Source: Liolophura sinensis
Lineage: Eukaryota; Mollusca; Polyplacophora; Chitonida; Chitonidae
Reading direction: 5' to 3'
Assembly (NCBI RefSeq): GCF_032854445.1
Contig: NC_088305.1
Coordinates: 24,091,400-24,155,399, forward strand
Length of the DNA stretch: 64,000 nt
The stretch's first letter is position 1; each line of letters begins with the position of its first letter. Under the pieces are notes generated by a model, which made no database searches, was not told the origin of the DNA, and was given only the letters and a program-made list of their open reading frames with translations. Positions 23,286-36,129 of this stretch are shown piece by piece. The position numbers and the translations under genes are program-made.

Positions 23286-23554
23286 GCCTCCGTGGCTCAG
23301 TCGGTTAGCGCGCTAGCGCAGCGTAATGACCGAGAAGCCTCTCACCAATGCGGTCGCTGTGAGTTCAAGTCCAGCTCATGCTGGCTTCCTCTCCGGCCGT
23401 AAGTGGGAAGGTCTGTCAGCAACCTGCGGATGGTCGTGGGTTTCCCCGGGCTCTGCCTGGTTTTCTCCCACCATAATGCTGGCAGCCGTCGTATAAGTGA
23501 AATATTCTTGAGTACGGCGTAAAACACCAATCAAATAAATAAATAAATAAATAA
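23286..23554 (+). mobile_element. SINE family 1, full length (best copy)
   Basis: Head 'gcctccgtggctcagtcgg' (A box 'tggctcagtcgg'), B box 'tgtgagttcaagtccagc', central 'cagcaacctgcggatggtcg' and 'ctcccaccataatgctgg', end 'cttgagtacggcgtaaaac' with (AAAT)n. About 269 bp. Least mutated plus copy in the window. Confidence 0.95.
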
Positions 23555-23789
23555 GATTATTAACACCGTTTACCTGTGCAGCCATTATCACCACCTTGTT
23601 AGTGTCGATAACTATCACCTTTATTTATCACCTAATTCATCTGAAACATCCTGTACTTTCTGCCGGACACTCATTTGAATGATGACTTTAATTATAAAAT
23701 CACATCCTTACGTGTTTCATTTTCTGTGCGTTGCCTCGTAGAAAAGCGAAATCGAAAGGATCTGACTGGTGTAGTCATCCAAAGCATCG

Positions 23790-23892
23790 CTTTTACACAC
23801 AACAGGTTTCTGAGAATGGAAGGCTGTGCGTTCGAATCGAACTCTTGGTCAGTTGACAAATACCTGGCTAAAAGCTGTGTGGTTTCTTCACT
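23790..23892 (+). mobile_element. Family 3 SINE-like fragment
   Basis: A B-box-like 'gcgttcgaatcgaact' followed by 'ggtcagttgacaaatacctg' and 'gtggtttctt' parallels 53097-53270. Remaining sequence 23555-24180 shows no gene. Confidence 0.55.
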
Positions 23893-24184
23893 TTAAAAGG
23901 TTTAATCACACTGATATAAGTGGGAGTTTTATGAGTGAATGGCAAGTATTTCTTTTTATTTGTTGTTTTTTGTTGTTGTTTTTTATTGTATTTTAACCCA
24001 GTGTTCAAGAACTTTTGCATTTATTTGATGGCGGTTTGGTATAAGGGAAGAGAGTGGCCCAGAGTAAACCACCAAGCTTTGTCAAAGTACCTTGACAAAC
24101 TTCCTGACAAGCATTTATATGAACTATTGTATATAAAATGTCTATATCAGCATCTAAATTTCACAGACACAAACAGAGACTCAT

Positions 24185-25145
24185 AACTCATTCTGGGATA
24201 GGCTCATAACTCATCCGGGGAAAGATCATAATTCATTCGGGAAGAAACCCATAAGTCATCCTGGGAGAAACCCAGAACTTTTAATGGGAGAGGCTCATAA
24301 TTCATTCAGGGAGAAACCCATAAGTCATCCTGGGAGAGACCCATAACTCATTCTGGTAGAAACCCATAACTCAGTCTGGTAGAAACGCATAACTCAGTCT
24401 GTAGAAATGCATAACTCAGTCTGGTAGAAACCCATAACTCAGTCTGGAGAAACCCATAAGTCAGTCTGGTAGAAACCCATAACTCATTCTGGGAGAAACC
24501 CATAACTCATTCTTGGAGAGACCCATAACTCATTCTGATAGAAACCCATAACTCAGTCTGGGAGAAACCCATAACTCATTCTGGAGAAACCCATAACTCA
24601 TTCTGGGAGAAACCCATAACTCATTCTGGAGAAACACATAACTCATTCTGGAAGAAACCCATAACTCATTCTGGGAGAAACACATAATTCATTCTGGGAG
24701 AAAGACATAACTCATTCTGGGAGAAAACCATAGCTCATTCTGGGAGAAACCCTTAACTCATCCTGGGAGAAAACCATAGCTCATTCTGGGAGAAACCCTT
24801 AACTCATCCTGGGAGAAACCCATAGCTCATTCTGGGAGAAACCTTAACTCATCCTGGGAAAGATCCATAACTCAGTCTAGAATTCATTCTAGAAGAAACT
24901 CATAACTCAGTCTGGTAGAACGCATAACTCATTCTGGTAGAAACCCTTAACTCAATTGGGAGAACCCATAACTCATTCTGGGAGAAACCCATAGGCTCAT
25001 TCTGGGAGAAACCCTTAACTCACCCTTGGAAAGATCTATAACTTAGTCTGTGAGTTATCTCAGAATTCATTTTAGAAGAAACTCATAACTCAATCTGGAG
25101 AAACCCATAACTCATTTTGAGAGAGGTTCATAACTCATTCTGGTC
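24185..25145. repeat. 24-bp minisatellite
   Basis: About 40 copies of 'cccataactcattctgggag' plus 'aaac', with indels. A sub-block with 'acccttaactcatcctggg' alternates with 'catagctcattctggg' around 24740-24860. Confidence 0.95.
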
Positions 25146-27671
25146 CTAAGTTTTACCAATTTTTGTGAAGTACATAGTTGTCTGAGTTGTTACAACAACA
25201 TGTGAGTGGAGTGACAGATCACTGGGTCGAGTGTTTATCAATTTACGGCTGGTTCAAGACCCTGAAAAAACTGTTCTATATACCTCAGTGTTGCAAAAGT
25301 CATTTCCCATGGGATGTCTTGCCAAATTTTGCATGTACATACCAATGGCGTAAAATGGCACTTTTGGGCCCAGTAGACGTATAGGCAGGCGCATATGCGC
25401 GACCTACTGCTGCAAGAATCCATTACCCCAGCAACTAACCTTCAACCTGGTAAGAAACAGCAATGTGCTGATATCTTCCATTAAGCCAGTTTTCTAAGAA
25501 CAAAGCCTAAGGGTGCTGTTAAGTCTTTTGTCGGAACCTAAAACGGAATAGTTCATCTGTTGCCCACGATATCCTTTATAAACTCTCCCTAAAATGAAAT
25601 CAGCAGTCGGGCAGTAGTGGAAGATGGGATGTGAAGGCAGTCGGAAAGGATCGGATTTTGGGGGCCAGGGAAAACAGCTGTCCAGCCCTGGAAGCTTGTG
25701 TCATTGATAACACAACGTATAGTTCAGGCACACCCCTTGATAAAGTATTATAGAACTGGTGAGACGTAGGTATTGGGAAAAAAAACATATTTTTCGGTAC
25801 TTGATCTGATTTGTTGAGCTTGTTACTTAGGTTATAAAGCTGAAAATACTTCATAAAGGATACAAGTTCCCATCTATTCGTCCCTCTATTCTTCCTTGCC
25901 CAGCATTAAAATGATTTTTGTGTTAAAATGAACTTTGTGTTATAATTTGTGTTAAAATTTTTCATTGACCATGTCATTTCCGAACAAAAAATATGATTAA
26001 TGTACACACATATAACTGAATACAGTTTGTAAAGCCGGTAAGTGTGGCGTGAAAAAAACAATCAAATAATTAAATGAATCCAGAAAAATTCCCACTAGGT
26101 GTTGACACGTAAATGCAAATTAATGAATCCCCTTAAGTAATGTGGAACAGTAACCTTTATCTCGCGTGGGTGGTTTTATAATTTTATCATCTCCGACTAA
26201 TTTGATAAGACATATCAGCTAATCTATGCAGTTCAGAATAAAGAAGTGTGTCGTATATAATGAAACATTAAACAGATGCTGACATAGAAAAATCAATGTA
26301 CACCAATTTCCACATATTCCGTGTGGTTCTTTTTTCCTGTTTTCTTTCAAAAAGATTCCTATTGACCAGCATACCCACTGTAACTCACGCATTACCTTTA
26401 AATTGAGAGGCACCTGAGACAGTTCCCATGCCCAAAAACCTGAATACCTGTCAACCAATCAATGTGGAGAGTGACAGAAACACTGAAGAATACGTATATT
26501 GCACAAACAGTTGAACTTATGGACATCTGGAGTGTGTTATTCTTCATCTGAATCATGACATAAAGGCATTGTAAACGTTGTTCCTGTTTTACAAAAGAAG
26601 TATTTATATGAAAGTACATTTCTTCTCTTATTTCCTTTCGTTTGAATGACGACAGATGAAAGGGTTCTGTAACAAACTGAGAATTTTATTTAATGGTTAC
26701 ATCGTACATGCTGAAATTTTTGACAATAACCAATAGGGACCCATATGAAGAAAGGCCGTTTTGACCAATCACCTCGCAGGCCTTTACTCTAATTGATTAG
26801 GACAAAATCTGGCTAGGTGGTCGCCTTGCGATTAGGAATGAAATATATGGCCACAGACCCCCATTAGTTTTCCATATGCGACAATATTAACGTTTAGCGG
26901 TGTAGCTCAGTCCCAAACGTTCCGTGGCCAATAAGCTTGGTGCATACCTGGCCCAGCCTAAGAAAAAGAAGCCATAAAAATATTGATGGCCATAGGTTGA
27001 CCGTCAAAATCTGGACCTTTCTATGCCGGCAGTTGGGAGGGGTGTCTAGCAACGGCCAAGAGGACGTCACTCGCAGTCTCATCACCACCTGTCTCCTTGT
27101 GTTCTCTCGCCCAGAATTTCAAACTTTCATCATTAAACTCATGCCTGCCCAAAGCTTAGACAATTTCCATCATTTGAAACCAAGCATGCACCTGTACACC
27201 AAAAACGGCAGACTGGCAGCAAAAAAAAAGGCTTTACACCCTAAAACACACAGAATTACATTCGTGTAAACGGAAGTTGTAATGGGGTTCCGTGTCCATA
27301 TAACAAACTGGTTCTCGTACATTGCACACGTTTACAGGAGAACTACATTTAGAACTAAATGACAGGAGTTGTTTATCTCTTTTAGTAAAGCATGGTGGTA
27401 ACTATATCGTTGTGTTGGATATACTAATATCCATGAATAGTTTATTCTGCTTTCTCCATTGTAAATAACTAAGAAGAGGGTAGAATTGCAACCAATAGCG
27501 TCCTCACAAAAGCGCAATGATGTATCGACATTAGCTGTGTGATGCTAAAACATGGCGGAGATGTAAAGCGTAATCAGTGCACTAAGCAAAGTCTATATGC
27601 AGCTTTAAAATTACTTTTTTCTCACAACCAGTATCTTTACCATTAAGAATTCTTGCTGTAAAAGTACAAAA
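25146..27671. other. Intergenic DNA without recognised gene
   Basis: A decayed family 1 tail is possible at 26030-26072 ('gtgtggcgtgaaaaaaac', 'aatcaaat'). The open frame at 26937-27269 (110 codons) and others show no domain, no splice context and no repeat identity. Confidence 0.5.
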
Positions 27672-28626
27672 AAATACCAATAAATAATAATCCTACACCG
27701 CTCATGTTACAAATAAGCTCACTTTTCTGTTTGAAAATACGTGTGGAAGTGTTTTGTTTTAAATCATTCTACAAAACAGAGACGATATTTTTAACACATG
27801 TAGATACACCGTAACTAGAGCGTAAATGACATTTTAGATTAATCATTATGTCGCATGAGGATTTTGATGGATACGTCTCTCTATGCAATAGGCTTCAAAA
27901 ATTTTCCAAATTTTTGATACAATCACTTTGTTTGCTCACGGTGTGAAGAGATCGCAAGCCATTAAGGTGAACTATTAGCTGTTCTCGGCCAAACAGACTA
28001 TGTTAAACAGCGATCAAACAGCGATTTTATTTCAGTTTTCAGTTTCAGTTTTTCAGTGTGTGTTTACGTGTTCTGCGCGACAGTCACGCGCTATAATGTA
28101 ATGATTCTGTCTCGACAGATACATGGCTGATGGAGCCAGGGTCACGGATAATAAACTTTATAGCACAGCAGTGAGGTGTAAATAAACACCGCGTGACATT
28201 TGTTTTTTGGGGGTTTTTTGTTTAAAATGTCATGCCATGATTTCAATAATCCTTGTGTACAATAGCTATAAACGTAAGTTAAATAATTTAAATACCATAT
28301 ATGGTGCCTTTTAATTTTTAAAAATATCTAAAAAAAATTCGACTTTCATAAATTTCAAAGACAGTGTTTTCCTAATTTTTGTAAAGCTGGCGAAAACAAC
28401 ATGCTGCGCTGCGGAGATTTGATTATTTATCACACCATGTAATTAATCATTGTTTTTTTCTTTTCTTCTGTAGGGAATTTTATTTCCCTAATTATTGTGG
28501 GGATATTTAAGAGACGAAATCTGGAGAACACCCTGGGTCACTGTCAGTTGCTCAACAAAGACTTAAAACGCGCGGTGATTGGTCAAAATGCATCGTTTTC
28601 AGTGAGAACGTGTTTTTAGATCTGTC
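27672..28626. repeat. Segmental duplication, copy A
   Basis: Aligns with 28637-29556. Shared landmarks include 'ataccaataaataataa' near the left end, 'cacatgtagatacaccgtaa', 'gaagagatcgcaagccatta' and 'catcgttttcag' with 'agatctgtc' at the right end. Copies are about 961-966 bp apart. No coding content recognised. Confidence 0.9.
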
Positions 28627-28636
28627 TATAAAGGTG

Positions 28637-29556
28637 AAAATACCAATAAATAATAAGCCTGCAGCGCTAATGTTACAAATAAGCTCACTTTCTATTTGAA
28701 ATACGTGTGGGAGTGTTTTGTTTTTAACCTCTACAAAAACAGAGACGACATTTTTAACACATGTAGATACACCGTAACTAGAGCGTAAATGACATCTTAG
28801 ATTAATCCTTAAGCCGCATAACGGTTTTGACGGATACGTCTCTTTGAAATTATCACTTTCAGATAGATTTAAAGGATATTCCAAAGTTTTGATACATCAT
28901 TTTGTTTGCTTACTGTGTGAAGAGATCGCAAGCCATTAAGATTCATTATTAGCTTTTCTCGGCCAGGCAGGCTACGTTAAACAGCGATCAAACAAATAAA
29001 TAATTAGATACCTTTGTCTTTGATGTCGAATTTCAGTTTTTCAGTGTGTGTTCACGTGTTCTTTACGAAGGCGTTGTCAGTCACACGCTATATGGTAATG
29101 AGTCATTCTCAATAGATACACGTGGGAAGGTCTGCCAGCAGCCTGCGGATGGTCGTGGGTTTCCCTCGGGCTCTGCCCGGTTTCCGCCCACCATAATGCT
29201 GGCCGCCGTCGTATAAGTGAAATATTCTTGAGTACGGCGTAAAACCCCAATCAAATAAATAAATAAATCAACAGATACATGGCTGATGGAATCAGGGTCA
29301 AGGATAATAGACTATAATCTATTTATCACACCATGTAATTAGTGATTTTTTTTTTTGTTCTGCGGGGAATTTTATTTACCTGGTTATTGTGGGGATTTTT
29401 TAAGAGACAAAATCTGGAGAACACCCTGTGCTACTGTAGAGCTGCTCAACAAAAAATTTACGGTGGAACGCCAAATGTAACGCCGCAGACCAGTTGAAAA
29501 AGCGAGGTGGTGGTCAAGTGCCATCGTTTTCAGCGAGAACGTATTTTAGATCTGTC
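28637..29556. repeat. Segmental duplication, copy B
   Basis: Second copy of the ~0.9-kb unit, with more internal deletions than A and a SINE at 29118-29262. Confidence 0.9.
29118..29269 (+). mobile_element. SINE family 1, 5'-truncated, inside duplication copy B
   Basis: Starts at 'cgtgggaaggtctgccagc' and ends 'gtacggcgtaaaacccc' plus (AAAT)n. 'agatacac' on the left and 'agatacat' on the right form the likely target duplication. Copy A has a single uninterrupted 'agatacatggctgatgg' at the same place (about 28117). Confidence 0.92.
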
Positions 29557-31650
29557 GGCCAGCAGGGAACCATCTCAAAAATATCCTATTAATCAGAATA
29601 CGCCGTGCTTAATTTTTAGCCGTGTACATGGTGGAAAGTTTAATGCCCTGGCGTATTAATGGTAATCAGAAAACGTAATGACAAAAAAACATGCAAACTG
29701 TAACATACTGAAAGCCTTAGGACAATATTAACAACTTCTAAAACGTACTAGAGAAATCATTTGTAACGCCATATTGCTGAATAATAAAACCGAATGCGTT
29801 GTGATAGTATATATGTATCTATGTGTCAAAACAAACATTCGTGTAGCCTAGCAGCCTTGAACCAAGATAACCGCAAGGCCAGTTCTCAAAGCGACCAACA
29901 ATAAGAAAGCACATGAAGTATGAAATTAGGACGAAATCAGAAAAAGAGAAGCAGTCAACAGTTTTCAATGATGTTGGAAAGGTTCAACGTATTTTCTGTG
30001 CTAATATCAGTTAGTGAAATCAGTATTCAAATCGTGAACCATTCCAGTATCTGTTGAACATGAATTCTAACTTTTGGTGAACAAGAGTTGTCTGTTTCAC
30101 ATGTAGAAAGAATTTGTCAGGAACTTGTTACTTGTCAGTGGCTTAACAGCATTTGTATTTTGCAAAGCACCCAGTTGAACATCGCTTGTCGAGAGCTAAT
30201 TATTCCTGATATCCCATTCCCGGCATGCACCATACGCCTCATTGTACCGAAAGCACAGTGTACTTGCTCAGTTAGTACTTCAAATCATTGAATTTGTACA
30301 TTGATAGCGGAGCTGACCATCACCGGCTTTACAACCAACCAGACGTCAGATAGACACATAAAAAAGGTAGCTACAGTAGAATAAACGAGTGCGATGCTGA
30401 TAATTTTTAGATTCTGGTGCGGATGACACTTTCTTGCTATTTTCCCCTATAACTCATTCAACATGGCAGCTATCATACAATCCGGAAGTTCGGCGGCCAT
30501 ATTTACCTTGTCTGATGACTACGAATGCGGGTAAATGAATTTCACTTGCACGTTACCTATAGGCCTCTCTTCGCTGGGCTCGGGCTTCGGTCTCGCCTCA
30601 CTACCTTCGCTTTAATAACATAGGTTGTGACGATGAATCAGACAAAAGTCGAGTTATGCCATTATGTCGGGATGACGTCAGAGGCTTGTCAAAGCACAGC
30701 GCCGTTTGAATGGCTATATGTCGGGGATCCATGACTTTACGGCATGCAAAAGTGGAAACGACAGAAAATTTTCTGCATGACCTGACAAAACTTTCACTAG
30801 GAGTTTTAATACCGGCCATGTTTTAACAGTTCCACTATTGAGTCAGACTATACCTCACCCCGTATCATTTAATTCTACTTTTTAAGCCTATTCCACAAAG
30901 CTACAAAAGCTATTTCAGACAAGTATGGTTTGTCCAAATTTGATTTCAGAAGTAGATTCTGGGGACCTGGATATTAAAAGTATAACCACCTCATGGGTGT
31001 AATCTTAAGAGTATTGAATGTGTCAAAATTACCTCGTATCAGTGCCGGAAACTAGACATTGCGAACAGATTTTAAATTTTGATTTCATTCATAAATTCTT
31101 ATGTGGATTCGCACGGTGAGGTTTTAATACTGGAGTGGCTCTTAACACATATAGAGAAACGCAAAACGCTACGCAGGTGTCAAATGGTAAAATTTCCCAC
31201 TTAATACTCGCTAAGATTATGTCTGATTACCCCCCAAGCGGCGAGCAAAAATAGACCATTGAAATGTAAACCAATATGGTGGTCATGAGGCTCGTATAGA
31301 AATCGAGGCAGTGCCATTTTAGGTATTATTTAAGAGAATCGCGATCAGTGAAGTTGTCAGGGAGTGGGTTTCGATTTTTAAAATGGAGGATATTTTTAAA
31401 AGCTTGATGCGTAAAGTGCGTCCTATATAACAGGTGTATATATAACACGGAATAATCAGCTCATTTTATTCACCTCCCCAAGGTGACATTCATTTCATAA
31501 GCGCTGTAACGCAACTAGAGCACGGCAAATATAGAGTGTTTCAAGACGTTAGCTTCTTACTAAGACGAAAAACTCAAACTTTTTGTAACCTCACCCTCAA
31601 GCTTAAAAGTCATTGAAATCGCCTAGCTATATACATGACCCGGTCTGCTG
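29557..31650. other. Intergenic DNA, nothing recognised
   Basis: Several short open frames without domain or splice support. No repeat family recognised. Confidence 0.5.
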
Positions 31651-31652
31651 AC

Positions 31653-32031
<379 letters not shown>

Positions 32032-32109
32032 GCTGCCTCACTGGAATACTATGCTAGGGACACATCAGACTATCAGCATAAAGTACTTAAATTTTTTGAC
32101 AATGAGCCA

Positions 32110-32610
32110 AGATAGACATCATGACTGTATCGTGCTATTGCAGTATCGTGCTATCGCTGTTTCGTGCTATCTTTACATCGTACTTTCGTTGCACATGCTA
32201 TCACTGTATCATGCTATCGCAATATCGAACTATCGCTGTATTGTGATATGATTATATCGTGCTATCACTGTGTCACGCTATTGCAATGTCGAACAATCGC
32301 TGTATTGTGGTATGGTTGTATCGTGCTATCAATGTACCACACTATAACATCGCTGTATTTTGGTATGATTGTATCGTGCTATTACTGTATCGTCCTGTCA
32401 CAGTTTCATCCTGTCACTGTGTCACGCTATTGCAATATAGAACTATCGCTGCATTGTGGTCTGGTTGCATAGTGCTATCCCTGTATCGTGCTATCACTGT
32501 ATCACGCTATCACACAATCGAGCTATCGCTGCATTGTGATATGTTTGTATCGCGCGATCGTAGTATCGAACTATCGCTGTATCGCTCTATCAGTGAATCA
32601 TTACATAGAT
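32110..32610. repeat. 16-bp minisatellite (TATCGTGCTATC type)
   Basis: Degenerate units 'tatcgtgctatcactg'. A longer motif beginning 'cacgctattgcaat' recurs at about 32274 and 32423, showing higher-order structure. Confidence 0.93.
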
Positions 32611-33463
32611 TGAAATATCCATTTTGTCTGAGATGAAAATTTTTTTACCTGCTTATAAATAATGAAGAACGTAGTTAAGACTCGTTGTGATAGGGACTAG
32701 AGAAGTGGTTGGAAAGTATTAGAATGGGTGGGGTATACAAAAACAAAAAACATCACCGCAAATTATACAGTAACTACACGAACATACATGTATGTGAGTA
32801 TATTGCGCAACACTCGATGTGAAACGGTAAATCTCGGTCCTTTCATCGAGTTAATTTGAGCGAAAATCCTGTTTGGCAACACTCGATGTGAAACCTGCAA
32901 ATCATCGGGTTAACTTGAGCAGAGAATCCTGTTTTACAGCCAGGTCAATTAGCGTTACATACTCAGAGCTGATAAGTACACGTGCATTAACATTTCTTAC
33001 CCGAGTTTCTGCTTTGGGGGATACGAGGAATATTTCACATCAAAATGAAAAAACAGGATTTTGGGGGTTTTATGAAATTCAATGATAACCCCATTGAGAC
33101 ACATAATTACATAAATTGCTCACATCACATCATTCCTCAGTTTTCGCTTTAAAAATGTTGAACGTGAAATGAACGTGAAATTACCGTGTTTTTCAGGCCG
33201 TGTTGTTTTTTATTATTAATTTTTTTTTTCAAAGGAACTGAGTTACATTGTACAGAATTGTACAGACTTAATTATTTGATGAAATTTCATTTCCAAAGAC
33301 GCTAAAAACGCGAACCCCGGGAAAATAGATGATATTAAGATATACAGACCTGGGGTGTCAATATGTATACCGCTACATATGGCATATTTCCATTTGCAAG
33401 CGCTACTTCTGTGTCCAGTCGTTGATTTTTGGTGCGGCTTTAGGAGTTACGAGGTTTGGTGGG
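32611..33463. other. Intergenic DNA, nothing recognised
   Basis: A partial direct duplication ('caacactcgatgtgaaac' at about 32809 and 32876) is the only structure noted. Confidence 0.5.
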
Positions 33464-33620
33464 AAGCACTTAACAATTTTTAAGTCATATTGCCACGAGG
33501 GCTTATTAGGTGCAAGTACATTTACTGGGTGTTGTTGCTGGCAGGGCGCAAAAAAGGGCTGCCGCCATTGAAATGTCATGCCGAAGACACCAAACATGAC
33601 ACCCCACCCATACTAGCACT
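33464..33620 (-). mobile_element. Family 2 SINE 3' half, minus strand
   Basis: 'cacttaacaatttttaag' with 'tcatattgccacgagg', then 'ctgccgccattgaaatgtca' and 'gccgaagacaccaaacatg' are the reverse complement of the family 2 end and body. Confidence 0.85.
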
Positions 33621-35889
33621 TTACACGCCTTCTAGTATCATTGCTTAAGCGCAAAAAAGAAATGCAGTGCTAATGACAGTAATTTGACATAATTCCATTC
33701 GTGTTATATGAATCTCATATACAAAATATTCCTCCGTGATTCAGCATCTGCTGATAAGTTCTTGTTCTTCAAATGGGCCTTCGTGTTTTTTGTCACAAGA
33801 TTCCGAAACGGAGTATTTCACTTTAAATCCTTAACTTTCAAAGAGATGGTTACGGGATGTTTGGCGGGACAACACGTGGACCTGAATTCCTGATATGATA
33901 AAGTGCAGAAATTGTAGAGTAGCCGTAGTGTAAAAATACGGCTTTCCCTGGCAGTAAACTACCTCTCTGATTTACGAGTACAGCTGTACAGAAACTGTGA
34001 CAGAAACTTGTTACAAATAAAACATAAACACAAAAAAGGAACAAAAGAGTTCACCGCAGCCATGCACTGGTTTGTTTCTGGACGGGCAATGTTCGCTATT
34101 ACTGACTGGTTTCTTTCTGGACGGGCAATGTTCGCTTTTACTGACTGACTTTACAATGGCTTTACTTTGGGTAATCCCCACGATTTCCCACAACATGTCT
34201 AATGGATGACATTAGATACAGGTCACTTTCAGGTTTATAAAATAGCAATTGAAAAACTATATTAAAACATTTATATCATAACTTACATTATGATAACTTT
34301 AGAGTCATGACCACTTAGTGAACGCTGCAGTCGCTGACGCTGTCTGGGGATTTTTTGGAACACTTTTTTAAAGTAAGGATTTTTTCGTGTGATTTTATGC
34401 ACTGATTTTTAATACCACTGCGGTAAATATTTAGATTGTTTATCTCAACATCCTTGATTTTAACTCGATTTTCTGTCGTTTATCAATTTAGGTGCTAAAT
34501 GAATAGCAGAGAAAGGCTCTACACGCGGTCTTGTCTTTCAAAAGGAATGTTCCAGAAGGTGAAAATGACCTAAATCAGATATAATTTTACCCTTTGACAT
34601 CATATTTTGATTGTTTCAATCCTATTTCTTAGACTAGTGCGACAAGGCTATTCCATCAAACACCTTCACTCTAAGTTTCCTAAGTTTTACAATGAGTACA
34701 AATTTCTTGTGAGTAGATGGTGGACAGAGCGACCAAAATTTCTGGAACTGTGCATACTGAATATATGAACAGTTGCAATCAAAGCGCAACTAACATTCAT
34801 AATTTATTATCGACAACTTTTGAACTAGCATGGTACACATGTTTGAATATTGACATTGCTATACGCCTAGAATATAAATCGCCCTTTCCCAACATCACTG
34901 GAACTGATGACTGCTTCTCGGTGCATGATTCCGCCCTATTTTCGTACTTAATATACTTTCTTAGTTCTTTGGTAGTTTGTGTTATACGTTGGTTTTGTGA
35001 ATTGACCTTGTTGTTGTTAACCTGGAAGCGTCCTCATTGATTGACGGCTGGTATGCGAATGTCTGTTTCGACGCATAGATTATGTTACCCTTTTATGTCC
35101 TGTTTGTTTTGGGAAGGGGGGGGGGGGTGTCAGGCAGTAAAATAAAGAATGTCCATAAACTTTGAATATAAGCCAACAGAAAATGTCAGCAATTTGTTTG
35201 TACAAATAAAACGCTAACTCAAAACGATGAAGGTCAAACTTGGGGAGTGTCCTTTTCATCTCATGTCTAGAATTTATGTAGCTACACATTTTTTTCCCTG
35301 ACGCCGGATCTGCTCCATTTTACATGTTACGAGTTTTGTTTTTTACATGTGTTGTTGCGCATGACAACTTATGTTGATGCAAGTAATGGAAATGGAACAC
35401 CTTATTATTTGCACTTCTTAACATCTGCCTGATACTATCTCCATAGACAATTTTGTCTCATAAGTGCTGCTCACAAATCTTTGTTTCAAGGAACAAATTT
35501 ATTCTTTGATATCTATGCACGCGTTTAGTTTCAAACATAAAGTACGTGTCATACTTGCTGCACAAAGCGCTACCATGTAGGAGCGCTCACAAATTTGACA
35601 CCCACTTGCAACTATTAATAACTACATTTACGTTATTTTAACAAGCCGATATTCATCATGATTAGCCCTTTATTTTAAACTTTGTGGAAATGTCTATGAC
35701 GGGGGGAACATGTTTACGGTAAAACTCAAGGAGCTTGAAAAGCTATACCGGGGATTTGTTTGCCAAAAAGGAGAATCGATCAGTACAAATCCAATCGAAT
35801 GTCTACACCTAGTTAAGAATACACTGGGACTATTACAGTCTAAGTCTACTCCAGTTAAACTACGGATGTGTTTTACTGGATCAGTATTT
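33621..35889. other. Intergenic DNA, one short duplication
   Basis: 34068-34148 holds two copies of a 39-bp unit containing 'tctggacgggcaatgttcgc'. A poly-G tract lies near 35116-35127. The 107-codon frame at 34717-35040 has one hydrophobic stretch but no recognised domain; I do not call it a gene. Confidence 0.5.
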
Positions 35890-35903
35890 TCTAAATTCTG
35901 TCT

Positions 35904-36115
35904 CACCAATGCGGTCGCTGTGACTTCAAGTCCAGCTCATGTTGGCTTCCTCTCAGGCCGTAAGTGGAGAGGTCTGCCAGCAACCTGCAGATGCTCGTGG
36001 GTTTCCCCCGGGCTGTGCCTGGTTTCCTCCACATAATGCTGGCCGCCGTCGTATAAGTGAAATATTCTTGAGTACGGCGTAAAACACCAATCAAATAAAT
36101 AAATAAATAAATAAA
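35904..36115 (+). mobile_element. SINE family 1, 5'-truncated, with perfect 14-bp target duplication
   Basis: Starts within the B-box segment ('caccaatgcggtcgctgtg') and ends in (AAAT)n. The duplication tctaaattctgtct lies at 35890-35903 and 36116-36129, exact on both sides. A recent, well-dated insertion. Confidence 0.96.
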
Positions 36116-36129
36116 TCTAAATTCTGTCT

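Noticed and set aside
26937-27269. 110-codon frame on the plus strand
   Set aside because: No recognised domain. Composition is like surrounding non-coding DNA and a comparable frame is open on the other strand.
34717-35040. 107-codon frame with a hydrophobic stretch
   Set aside because: No domain, no signal peptide, no splice support. Length is within chance for AT-moderate DNA.
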